Positions 1 to 9,930 of a stretch of DNA of 64,000 bases are shown here, piece by piece. A model generated the notes under the pieces. It had not been told where the DNA came from. It searched no databases and saw nothing but the letters and a program-made list of their open reading frames with translations. Position 1 is the stretch's first letter; each line of letters opens with the position of its first letter. The DNA comes from Usnea hakonensis (Eukaryota > Ascomycota > Lecanoromycetes > Lecanorales > Parmeliaceae): the NCBI GenBank assembly GCA_013423325.1, contig BLJB01000260.1, positions 62,001-126,000 on the forward strand. The letters are read 5' to 3'. The position numbers and the translations under genes are program-made.

Positions 1-197
1 ACAGGGCAGCATTTTCTACTCAAGACTAGCCTCTGTCCTTCGCAAGCCGTGAAGTCTTTGATAAGGCCATCGCATCGTTCTCTTCATGTTTCATCATCAT
101 CATCATCATCATCACTGCTGGTGTTTTTCCTTGCGCTGAAAGGTGCTCGTCAAGCGCCAACAAAAACCACACTCACTGATCCGTGCCGTCACTCATC

Positions 198-1088
198 ATG
201 TTTCCCCGAATCCAGCTACCCAAGGAGCGAGTCTCCAAGAAACCCTCACCATATCCAAGCCTCGCGTTCCACCTCCTACGACTGAGCCAACTGCTCTCCT
301 CCATCATCGTCTCCAGCGTTCTGATCTTCTTCATCCACCACTTGCATGTAGAAAAATACTATATACCATGGACCTTCATCGTTGTACGCAGGCGCCATCC
401 ATTCCCCTCCGCCACTTCCACTGACCATCAACCACAGCTCCTCACAGTCTCCCTCTTGGGAATAGTTGCCCTCGTAGCAACAACGACCCTCCACCTGACT
501 CTCACCCTGAACCCCAAACACAATCTCCTCTCAAACCTCAGCCTCCTCATCCTCTGGATCCTCGGCCTCTCCCTCCTTTCCTGGAACCTCGGCTGGACCC
601 TCGGCCACCGCTGCACCCCCGCCACATGGCACAACAACGCCGGCATCATGGTCTGCCGTCTCTACAAATCCCTCACCGCCTTCACCGTCACTGGCCTTGT
701 TTCCACGCTGTTGGCATTGGCGCTTGACCTCCATGTCCAGAGAAGTTCTACCCAATTGGGAAGTTACAATCAGATGTTAGATATCAAGGCGCCGACGGAT
801 CTACGGTCGAGCAGTCCCTTTCATGGAGGCGTGGAAGGGTTCGAGCCGGCGCATGGAAGGGAGAGGAGTCCGTATCACACAGGTGGGTTGGAGGCGAGTT
901 ATGATCAGAGACGGGATCCCAGTCCGTACGAAGGGGCCGACACGGCGTATTCTCATCGTCGGGACCCGAGCCATGACTTGGCTAGGCCGTACAAGGTGCA
1001 AAAACCGATCGAGGCGCAGCAATTCGGGTATAGTACTCCAAGTGAGCAGACAAGTTATGGGGGAGGTGGAGGCACGGGATGGATGTAG
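198..1088 (+). CDS. MARVEL-like four-helix membrane protein
   Basis: Two exons (198..383, 438..1088), 278 residues. The first residues are basic, then four hydrophobic helices follow (about residues 16-38, 53-78, 85-110 and 120-148), the layout of fungal MARVEL-domain proteins of the plasma membrane or eisosome region. A hydrophilic C-terminal tail of about 110 residues carries loosely repeated RDPSPY / RERSPY / RRDPSHD segments and ends Gly-rich; it is likely cytoplasmic. The 54-nt intron (GTACGC donor, CTGAC branch, CACAG acceptor) has no stop and keeps frame; removing it restores an unbroken second helix that starts PWTFIVLLTVSLL, so splicing is much more likely than read-through. ATG at 198 is the first in-frame ATG. 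No partner or substrate can be read from the sequence. Confidence 0.8.
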   Translation: MFPRIQLPKERVSKKPSPYPSLAFHLLRLSQLLSSIIVSSVLIFFIHHLHVEKYYIPWTFIVVRRRHPFPSATSTDHQPQLLTVSLLGIVALVATTTLHLTLTLNPKHNLLSNLSLLILWILGLSLLSWNLGWTLGHRCTPATWHNNAGIMVCRLYKSLTAFTVTGLVSTLLALALDLHVQRSSTQLGSYNQMLDIKAPTDLRSSSPFHGGVEGFEPAHGRERSPYHTGGLEASYDQRRDPSPYEGADTAYSHRRDPSHDLARPYKVQKPIEAQQFGYSTPSEQTSYGGGGGTGWM

Positions 1089-1393
1089 GATGACGCGAAT
1101 GGGTTTCAAAAGATTTCGTTGTTTCATTCATTCTGTTTCAAATTCTGGTCTTCGCATTAATTGGGAAGCAATTGGGAAGCAATTGGGAAGCATGAGGTTG
1201 GGATACCGGTTATTTTGAAGCTATTTAGATGCAATCTGAGCTCACATTTGGGGAAGTTTAATTTACGCAATCTCGTATCTACCGCTAATAGCCTTTGATT
1301 CTGTTTGTAGCCATTCCATACCATTCCATGCAATGCAGAAACACGAGCCGTCAGCACTTGATAGGCTCTTGACCCACAGCCCACAACGAGCCA
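1089..1393. other. Convergent spacer with an 11-bp triple tandem repeat
   Basis: 3' ends of the MARVEL and ataxin-10 genes meet here. The only structure seen is three perfect copies of AATTGGGAAGC at 1159-1191. No gene is supported. Confidence 0.6.
1159..1191. repeat. AATTGGGAAGC x3 tandem repeat
   Basis: Three uninterrupted 11-bp units, about 70 bp past the MARVEL stop codon and so probably in its 3' UTR. Confidence 0.9.
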
Positions 1394-4300
1394 TCAAGGC
1401 GCCGTCCGGGCACCCGCTTGAACCGGCGCATTAACGACTCGTTCTCCGATATCCTCTGCTCTCACAATTCCACTTCCACGGATGCCAGGAAAGACTGGAT
1501 TCCCACTCGGCTCCAGGCGCCTCACTAGCTCTTTGTTCTCCTCATTTCCCTCCAATAAGAATCTTAGACACATGACCGCGTGCTCTCTGATGTACGGATT
1601 GTTGCCATCGTACGTACAGCAAGCTACCACCATTTCAACTCCGCCGTATTGTCGAATCTGATCCTGCACCGTACGACTCTTCCATACAAGAGACGACAGA
1701 ACAAGTATGACGAGCTTTTTAAGGTTGCGCCACTCAAAGTCAGATGGGTCGGCAGCGTCGAGAGCATCTTGGTCTTGGCTGTCGGCTTGGGACAGTGGAG
1801 ATGGAGCTGGCATTGGGCCATCTGTCGGCATCGGTATGCCGGCAACGTCGTTAACGTCGAAAGGGCGCTCAACCGCAACTGCAGTGGCTGAATCGACAGA
1901 TGACTGGACTGGCTGCGGTGGTTGCTGCTTTGCTGCTTGTTGTGCCTCCGCTGCTGTTTGAGGCAGAGGGGCAGTGGTGATGTCAGCGTGAGGAATGCTA
2001 TTCTCAAGTTCGCGGAGCAAAGTTACGAGTTCAGATACAATCTCCCAACTCACAAGCAGGTCTTTCCATTCTTCGCTCTCCGTGAGAACAGCAAAGAACT
2101 CGAGGAACTGGTAGACGCCTTCGTAGACACGTTCCATATCCCAGAGATTCAAAGGAAAGTCTTCTGGCATTGCGTGCTTTTGTTTGATTTCGCCTTGGAG
2201 ATAGATCAGAGCACAAGTTTCCGGGATTATGCATTGGCGAAAGATGGTAAAAATGTACTTTACGACGTAGACGTCGACTCGGCGTGATGTGTCTGCATGC
2301 ATGTTGCCGGTTGCCGAAGATGATCGCGTCGTCGTCTGAGGCAGACCCTGCTTGCCACGGAAGATCTGTGTCAGGATCTTGATGACCATACTCTGAGCTG
2401 GCGATACGATGTCCTTGACCTCGGCGAAAGTTTGGTAGGCGTACGGCATAAGTCCGTTTTCCAGTATTGCCTCCATGATCTGCATCATTAATTTGAAATA
2501 CACCTCGTCGTCCTGGAGATCCCACGCAGCAATGAAGATGAGCAATTCTCTAAGCAGATTCCGGCCAGAGTCGCCGGCGAGAAGGATATTGCATCTCATT
2601 CCTTGCATATCTCTACCCTGCGTGACCACGTCTCGTTCAGGGCAAATTCCTATTTGAATGATCATGGGTAAGGCCTCGATTTCTTGTGGGCCCAAGACTA
2701 AGGGAATATCTGTCAATAGCCCACGCTCTTGGTCTCCAGGCTCACCAGGGCTTTTATAACCCTCCTCATCGTCACTCAAAGGCGCCCCATGGTCATTTGA
2801 GTCTCCACCGTTAGGAAAGGTCATCAGGTCTTGCTCTTCGTCGTTGATGACCCCCGTGGCAGTGTCAGCTAGTCGAGCCATCAACTGGTCCTTTGCCGTT
2901 TGTAAAGTAATTGCGGCCGACTGAGGTGTTTTCAATGCCCCAAACTCATCTTCGCGGTCAGTCTGCCCAGCTCCGGATAGGGCATCGATTCTATTGTCTG
3001 CAACTAATGTATCTTTGGCAGAATCCTCAGTTGGTTGAGTCCCCATTGAATGCTCAGCCTGGGCCTTTTCCGTTCTCTGCGCGGCCGAGAGGTCATTTGT
3101 GGAACCTTCATGAGATGCAGTCCGGCCTGAAGATAGATTCTGGCGCTTCTCCGCGCTTTCCTCTTGTCTCTGGATAAGTCTGCCCGAATCCACTTCAGGA
3201 TCAACGACGGACAAACGATCTAGGGATCGCAGGGGTGGTGTAGTGTCATCTTGACGCCCAGCGCTATCCGTGGGACCGCTTGCATTTGGCGCGGCGTTGG
3301 ATTTCCCGTTCATTTTTCCCACTTGTTCGTCAACGGCAGACAACGCAGAGGCATGCTCAGGCATCTCCATTTTCTCTTCCACACTCTGATTTTTAGTGTC
3401 ACGAAGTGTAGCGGTAACATGATCTCGACCCACTCCAGGAGGTAGGGTACCAGCAGCGTACTGATGTGCAACTTTGGCACTGGCAAAGAGGTCTAGCCAT
3501 AGAAGGAGCTTACGCTGCTCGTTTTCCTGGATGAAATTGTAGAGAAACTGCAGACTTGTAATGAGGAGCTTTTTGTCTGAAATCGTCGATACTGAATTAG
3601 TCGCTGGCTGTGATAACGTGAAATCAGAAAGGGTCCGTGAGCTTACATGCGCCAATCACATTACCCCACTGAATCTCGGTACGACTGCCGGCGTCCCCAT
3701 CATAGCCCCTGGCAGTAACACGGACGCAAAGATCGATAAGTTTCTGAATTTGCTGGTCAAGTAGACTTTCTCCAGCCAAGTTCTGTGCCTTTGTGACAGT
3801 AGCCACACAATTTCGAGCAATCAGGAGAATGTCATTCAAGCGTTCGAGATCCTTCATTAAAGTATCGTGGTTCAGTGCCATCAATGCCGAGAAGGAGCCA
3901 GTCGTCCCAGTTTGTGGATCGGTGGGAGCGAGGGATTGTGCCTCTAGGACAGGAATCGCAAGGGTAAAAACGTAGTTAATGTCCGTCCAATTGTCGGAAT
4001 TGGTTCCAATAAGCGTCCTGATCTTCTCGTCGCTGCCTGTTCGACGGACAAGAATCTTGCAAGATTTCATCGTATCTTCCCAAACAACATCGGTCAAGGT
4101 CCTACGGTTCTTGAACAGGGCCTGAGTGCAGCTGCAAGTCATGAACAAGGACACTTCTTCGGCCTCTTTCCCAAACTTGACCTTGAAATGATTTGGTGTA
4201 GGCATTATGAGCTCCTCGTAAGATTCGATAATCTGGTTGATACTTTCTATGTCTTCCCATAACAGCCCCAACGATAAGCCCGTAAGGAAGGTAATGTGGT

Positions 4301-4757
4301 CTTCAGAGAAGACCTCTGAGCTAGGATAAGTTTCGCCGTGGGGGAGCAAAGGCTTGCAAGGAGTTTCGAATGGCGGATATCGAGTAGCTTTACTGCAGCG
4401 GTGTCCGAGAACGATGAGAGCAGGAAGTGGAACGTGCCTGACCCAGCCTTCGGAGTCGTAGTTCAGATGTCCGGGGTCCCGTAAAAGCGCCAGCCCACGG
4501 TCCTTCCTCAATTCATCAAGATGAAAGGTGATGGCATTGCCAAGCTGCTCGCGTTGATCTGGATATTTGGTTTGCAATCTGTGGATAAAACTGCCCACTA
4601 TGATTCTCCTTGTGGCTGCATCTATTCCCTTTTTGCGAAGCAATTTAAGCTCAGTGGGGTAAATGATTGGTGGGAACTCTAGGCTCTGAGGGACAGTGGG
4701 AGCATCCGCCGCTAAAGGATCGGCGGCTAATCCTCGGGCTCTAACCACTATGGACAT
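1394..4757 (-). CDS. ctr86: Ataxin-10 domain protein (CTR86-like)
   Basis: Two exons, complement(1394..3576, 3647..4757), 1097 residues. The 70-nt intron (GTAAGC...TTTCAG) joins the helical N-terminal 370 residues to the rest with codon TAC at the junction. The C-terminal block (about residues 990-1080) is the ataxin-10 homology domain: NLKKLVILVLSSLVWKSRT, a QYGGVEMVV-like segment, NPYIREHAVMCLRFLLEGN and a conserved NEENKELV. Armadillo-like helices occur around residues 700-900. Between about 400 and 680 lies a long, low-complexity acidic/polar insert, probably disordered. Yeast CTR86 has the same domain and is essential; its exact function is unclear. The start is the first ATG of a long open frame; an extra upstream exon cannot be excluded. 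Confidence 0.85.
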
Positions 4758-5258
4758 CTTGATATCTCATGAGCAAAAGTATTGTGTGATGGAGCCAGGT
4801 TGTTGGACAAAAAAGTTATCACAACAAAGGATGTTGACCAAGAAATTATGGCTGCCTGAAGTTTCACTACTTAGTTGTCCGCGCTCGTGAGTATTTCTCG
4901 GCGTCAAGATAGCTACCAAAAAAAAAATTCAGCGTACTGACCTTCCAAGACATGTTAATTGCTGCGAGGCATATAGCGGCAGTTGTTCTCAAATCCTACA
5001 TACTGTAAGACTTAGAGTATACAATACTATCATAACGGTAAAACAAGATTTTCTGTCATTGCCTCAGAGTCTTCAAAGTTGATCATCCCTGTGACTCATC
5101 TCCGCACATCTTATTTAAGAAGCAATCTAAGGAGCAAACATGTTCATCTTACGTTTTATTCCTTCAATCTCTTCGAATGACTTCCTGCTTCCTGTTCTCA
5201 GGTCCTCTCTATTGCAGTTGATCTTTGACCTCGCCAAGCTGCTGCATAAGTAAAAACC
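4758..5258. promoter_or_regulatory. Divergent spacer, ataxin-10 / P-loop gene
   Basis: Intergenic region of about 500 bp between two diverging start codons, expected to hold both promoters. An A9 run lies near 4918. No convincing TATA box or other gene is seen. Confidence 0.4.
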
Positions 5259-5948
5259 ATGGCCTTCGTCTACATCAACGGCTATCCAGCTGTTGGGAAG
5301 CTGACTGTAGCCAAGGAACTAACGCATGTCTGCCCCTAATCTCTAACCACAATGTTGTTCGACTGACGAAGCTTTAGGAAACTGATACCGTCATCGAAAG
5401 TCGTCGACAATCACTGTCTCATCGACCCGGTAGCTAGAAAGTATGAAAGGTGGATGCCTCAATATTACCCTATGAGAAAGGAGGTTGTAAGTCTACCTAG
5501 AAATCCTCTTTTCTATTCTTCTCCTTGATTCTGATCAATCTTGTAGCGCGACCAGGCTCTAAACGAAGCAATTGCATCCGCACCAGATATCACGTACATC
5601 TTCACAGACTCGCGGTCATCCGGTGGGATCGATTCAGCTGCATCACACGATTTTCTCAGCTCCGCGAAGAAGAGAGGGTGTCCGTTCGTATCAATCATTC
5701 TCTCTTGCCAGCTCGAAGAAAATGCGAGGCGCCTTCAGGCAGAAGGCCGAGGTGGATCCAGCAACACTAAGCTGACTGATCTTGCCATATTCCGCATGGT
5801 TCGAGAGACAGAGGATATCTATCACTTTGGCGGCCCCATGGAACTGGAGCTGGATGTCACTGAGAGTCCAGCGGAAGTTACCGCGGAGAAGATATATGCT
5901 TTTACTCGAGAATGTCTGTCCTTAGAAGATGATGCCAAGATACCATAG
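5259..5948 (+). CDS. Small P-loop (AAA-type) kinase-like protein
   Basis: Three exons (5259..5323, 5378..5486, 5547..5948), 191 residues. It opens with a beta strand and Walker A loop (INGYPAVGKLTVAKEL, residues 6-21), followed by the family block KVVDNHCLIDPVA, a FTDSRSS strand and a C-terminal NTKLTD...RETEDIYHF...ELELDVT segment. This matches the fungal/bacterial family of about 180-200 residue chloramphenicol-phosphotransferase-like or AAA-like nucleotide-binding proteins; the substrate is unknown. No single open frame covers it: conserved sequence is recovered only by splicing. Intron 1 appears to be GC-AG (GCATGT...TTTAG), because any GT donor nearby breaks the frame. Intron 2 is ordinary (GTAAGT...TGTAG). 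With both introns removed the gene looks intact. Confidence 0.82.
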
Positions 5949-6195
5949 CCGATGTTTGGAACATATCGAAGAAAACATCTTCACCGTCTTAGAAGCAACG
6001 ACATCCGAAATTCTGTGTGCGGCATATTGGGTCCACTTATGGCAGGCAGAGATGGAAACAGATTTGACTCTTCTTGTATGGGAATCAGTCACAAATCAAC
6101 TACCCCGCCGGCTCAAAAAGACAGATCATTCACAGCATGATGCTAAGTAATCGTTCTACGCATCGTGTAAATTCTAGTGATGTCATATCCTTCCA

Positions 6196-7999
6196 TTAGA
6201 CCCAGCCAACCCTCCTACCAACCCAACTCATCCCACCCAGCATAGCACTAATCCCTGTGAAGACAATCAATCCACCATAGCCAGTCCCGTAACCCATCAT
6301 GGCATCTCCAACCCATGGCCGCTCACTCAATAAGGCTTCGCTCAACGGCCCGCTAACTACGCTCCCTATGCCCCGTCCCGCAGCAAGTAATCCGAAAACC
6401 AATCCTGCTTCGGTACGATCGTCGGCCTTCTTCACTTCCTGAATGCTACCAGTGTATGTTGAAGTGAAGCCGCCCGCAAATAGGCCGTAGACCAGGCTGA
6501 AGATGCAAAGCAGGGGGAACGAGGTGGACAGCCCCCAGAGGAGGAAGATGGATATTGTGGCGCCGATAGTCGAGATGAGTATGACGGTTGTGATGTGCAA
6601 TCTATCGCTAAGAAATCCCAAAATCACCTGACTAAAAACGGAAGTTGTGTTGAACAAAGATACTGTCACGGTCCCAGAAACCGACGATAGGCCCAAAGCT
6701 TTTGCGTAAGTCGGCAGGTAAATGTTCGGAATGAAGAAGCCAAGACTCTCAAGGATGTTGCCGGATTGTAGTATCCAGAATGTAGATGTCCTTAGGAATC
6801 CCCAGTACAGCCGACGAGTAGGAGATGTTGGGGAGACTGGTAGACGGGGCTTGAGGTAGTAAAGACCCGGGCCGACGAGAACGAAGAGAACGATGGACCA
6901 TGCACGAAGCATGGTACTGAAGGAATACTTGTTGAGACCCCAATTCATTAAGAAGGGTATGCAAACCCCGCTGAAGCCTTATATAATTAGCGACAGACTT
7001 GAATAATACGATGCGAACAAGGATAATTGTTACCTGTTCCTGCCCACATAACGCCAAAAGCAAGACCCTTACGTGCGATGAACCACTCATCCAGGAAGAT
7101 GATTGTCGGTGTATACAGCATGGAGCCCCCAATCGCATACAAGACGCCTTGGGTGAGAATGAGGTGCGAGACGCGGGTTGCAAATGAAGACGCCACAAGA
7201 CCAATGACCATGATGAATAGGCCAAGGACAGCACAATGGCGGCGGTAAAGGGGGAAGCGTTGGAGGAGGGCGAAGGAGAAAGGGGAACCGAGGTACATGA
7301 TACCCTGAATAGAAGTACCCGATATTAGCAAGGCATGGAGAAAGAGGAAAGAGACGTCGGCGTTGAAAAGCCATACCATTGCTGAGGTACCAATGACAGC
7401 GATGCCAGATGGTTCCTTCGAAAATGGCGCATGCGTGCTATAGTAATCTTGGAATATACCGAATGAGAAAGGAAACCCTATAGATTTGTTAGCATCAAAG
7501 CTGCAACTTTTGAATCGTACCGTAAGATATCGCTGGCGAGCAAAGAGGCTGGATATCGCGACAGTAAGTCTTCGATCATCTAGCCCTAGGTGTTTGATTG
7601 GGTCTGCAAATCCAAATGGCCAACGTTGGAATAGCTTAAGCTTCGCTTCGAGGAACCCAAATACATTATTTCAGACACAAATGGGACTGTGTTAGGGAAG
7701 GGAGAATAAGAGTCGCAATTCCGCTGGCACATAGTAGATGTCTCTTGGAGTTCTGTAGCAAACTATAGTCAAAGCAAATGTATACACTCACCCCATGTCA
7801 GAGCTTCTATGCAGAAGCAGCCCGCTAAGAACAGCCATGCTTCTTTCCCCCCATCGGCCTTTGGTGGTGAAATAGGTTCATTCTCCGGCCCATGTGGATT
7901 TGAGCGTCTGCTTTGAGCATGCTGTAAGCCGCTTTCCTCGTGTCCAGAAGCGAAGGCCCGGCCAAGATCTGCCAAGACCAGATTCTCGTTTGATGCCAT
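6196..7999 (-). CDS. MFS transporter, monocarboxylate-permease type
   Basis: Four exons, complement(6196..6977, 7034..7304, 7377..7477, 7792..7999), 453 residues with about 12 predicted membrane helices. A polar N-terminus (about 50 residues) precedes EAWLFLAGC and WGFPFSFGIFQDYY, the first-helix signature of fungal MCT (SLC16-like) transporters. IGTSAMGIMYLGSPFSFALL, FDEWF-like LDEWFIARKGLAFGVMWAG and the late LVYGLFAGGFTSTYTG block also match the family. Substrate is not predictable; members move monocarboxylates, riboflavin or related acids. The first intron (314 nt) is long for this genome. The second (72 nt, stop-free, length 3n) reads through in frame but interrupts the conserved block, so it is treated as an intron. 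The 3' end converges on the P-loop gene. Confidence 0.85.
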
Positions 8000-8285
8000 G
8001 AGGAGAGACTCGAGATAGAGTGCGATTGAGGTTTGTGATGTTTGTTCAAGAGATTGGGAAAGGATCGAGATATATATGTACCAGTGAATAGAAGAAAATT
8101 CTTAGTTTGGTCAGCCGATGCTACCCGCCCGACAGATACCGCTGAAGGCTAACACACTCAGTACAAATTTTCCGTGTGGCTCAGCGAACAAAATCTTGAA
8201 AGTGAGAATTGCCAAGCAGTAGTGTTATATAGAGTATTCAAGGGCTTCTATGAAAATAGTGGTAGCACAGATAACTGTATTCGGG

Positions 8286-9596
8286 TTATGTGTGAGAAAC
8301 TTCCATCAAATTGTCCCAGAAGCCTAGATCGTAGAGGTTGTGGACCTCATGCAAGCCTGAGACTCTTCTCCAGCGAACGTTTCCAGTAGCAGTATTATTC
8401 CGAGGCCAGATTGCACGAGCTTCGGGAGGTTGACCATCGTTAGTCCTTACAAGTTGTTGTGTACTTAAGAGGGGCCAGTCCACAAATGGCTCTATCTCGA
8501 CATTCCCGCATCTGTCATCGGCACTCTCCGGAGTCTTATCGGCCTTGAAGACGAGACCATCTGCAATGTCGTCTCTCCAATCCGCCCATTTACCGCTTTC
8601 GTTGGTCGTCATACCTGCCCAAATCAGATAAATATGGTACCAGAACAAGCCCCAAGCTAGCGGTGCAGTCATCACAGCCAGCATACCGACACTACCGATG
8701 CGCACATCATCGGCAAAAGCCAGCCCCCACGATTGCGCATATTGCGACCAGCTTTTCCCTATGCTCCAATGCACTCTGGCATTAGGTCCGTCAGAGCGGC
8801 GAAGTGTACTAGCTTGCAGACTCTCGTCGAGGATCATGTAGGCGAGGACAAAGCCATAGAATAGCATTATCCCGAGGCTCAACATCAGCCCCACGAAGTA
8901 AACGTAGTTTCCTTTGCCTAGGCAATTCATGACCCATATACAATGATGGTCAGACTTTGCGACGCAGGCCTTGCAAATGCTGCAATGCTTGCTCCTTGCA
9001 GGTTTCAGGAAGTGGCAAGTGCGACAGCTTTGCCCTGGCTGATAAAGCACATGATCATACGGATACCTTTGCATTTCGCGTTTTATATTTTCTGGTGAGA
9101 TCACTGACGATCGCGAGGTTACTGCTTTGTAAGTGAAAACGTATGGTAGAGCGCATGTCAGGATAGCAAAAACACGATGAACTTGGCCCAAGCGCGGAAA
9201 GGCTGCAGGAACGAAAAGTAATTGAGACGCTGACATGACCAAAAGGTAAAATATCTGGCGCCTGTCAGAAAAAAAGACGAAGTTATACTGATTTGGATCC
9301 TCACCAGAACCAGCGGATGGTTCTCATTCATCAAATAATTGCCCAGCCGGCGAAAAGCTGGAGCCAATCTTCCACCTGTAAGAACAGCATCGAGCTTCCC
9401 AAGACTGGCTGGCAGCGTATTGCATATCAGACGATTGAGTAGACCGACTGGAGTTTTTCTAGTCATTTGTTAGGCAAGCATCCTGTACATTGGTGTTCAC
9501 GACATACCTTAGAGCAGGAAGGCGACCAAAAAAGGCAACGAAAACAACAAACGAGATAAATAACACTGCTGCGATAATCTTCTTGAGGAGACTCAT
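8286..9596 (-). CDS. swf1: DHHC palmitoyltransferase SWF1
   Basis: Three exons, complement(8286..9254, 9305..9458, 9508..9596), 403 residues. One N-terminal membrane helix, the linker MNENHPLVLIFYLL, further helices, then the cysteine-rich domain CRTCHFLKPARSKHCSIC with the catalytic DHHC at residues 183-186 and NCLGKGNYVYF after it. The TTxE motif is present as MTTNES behind the last helix. Order and spacing fit SWF1, the ER enzyme that S-acylates membrane-adjacent cysteines of SNAREs. The second intron has two CAG acceptors 7 nt apart; only the downstream one (9255) keeps the conserved frame. It lies head-to-head with RAP1, with about 330 bp between starts. Confidence 0.9.
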
Positions 9597-9930
9597 GATA
9601 TGTACAGATAGAACGTTATTGAATAGACGGGGAAGTTGCTGATGCTTTATCTATCCCAGTAGACCCCATTGCCGACGCTAATTATGGAATATGCACAATA
9701 GAGCACGAATCCATCACCATGGAAAGTTTCAGACATGGCGATATCTCCATAATGGTGAAGCAATGCCAAAAGTAAAAGATGAGGTGAAGGTTGGGGTTTC
9801 AAAGAAGCAAGGTGGTGTGACCTCGTGACAACACTGAGTACTGTGGCGCAAACGCGTTTGTCGCGTGGGGTCCCGCACAAAGTCACAAACATTCCTTGAC
9901 CAATCTCCTGCCATTTTCACAACGCCCATC
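9597..9930. promoter_or_regulatory. Shared SWF1/RAP1 upstream region
   Basis: A 334-bp divergent spacer. No TATA box is obvious. An ACGCG-containing stretch lies near 9850-9860. Shared regulation is inference from position only. Confidence 0.4.

Noticed and set aside
5259..5948. P-loop gene as a pseudogene broken by stops
   Set aside because: Two introns (one GC-AG) restore a full-length conserved protein with no frameshift.
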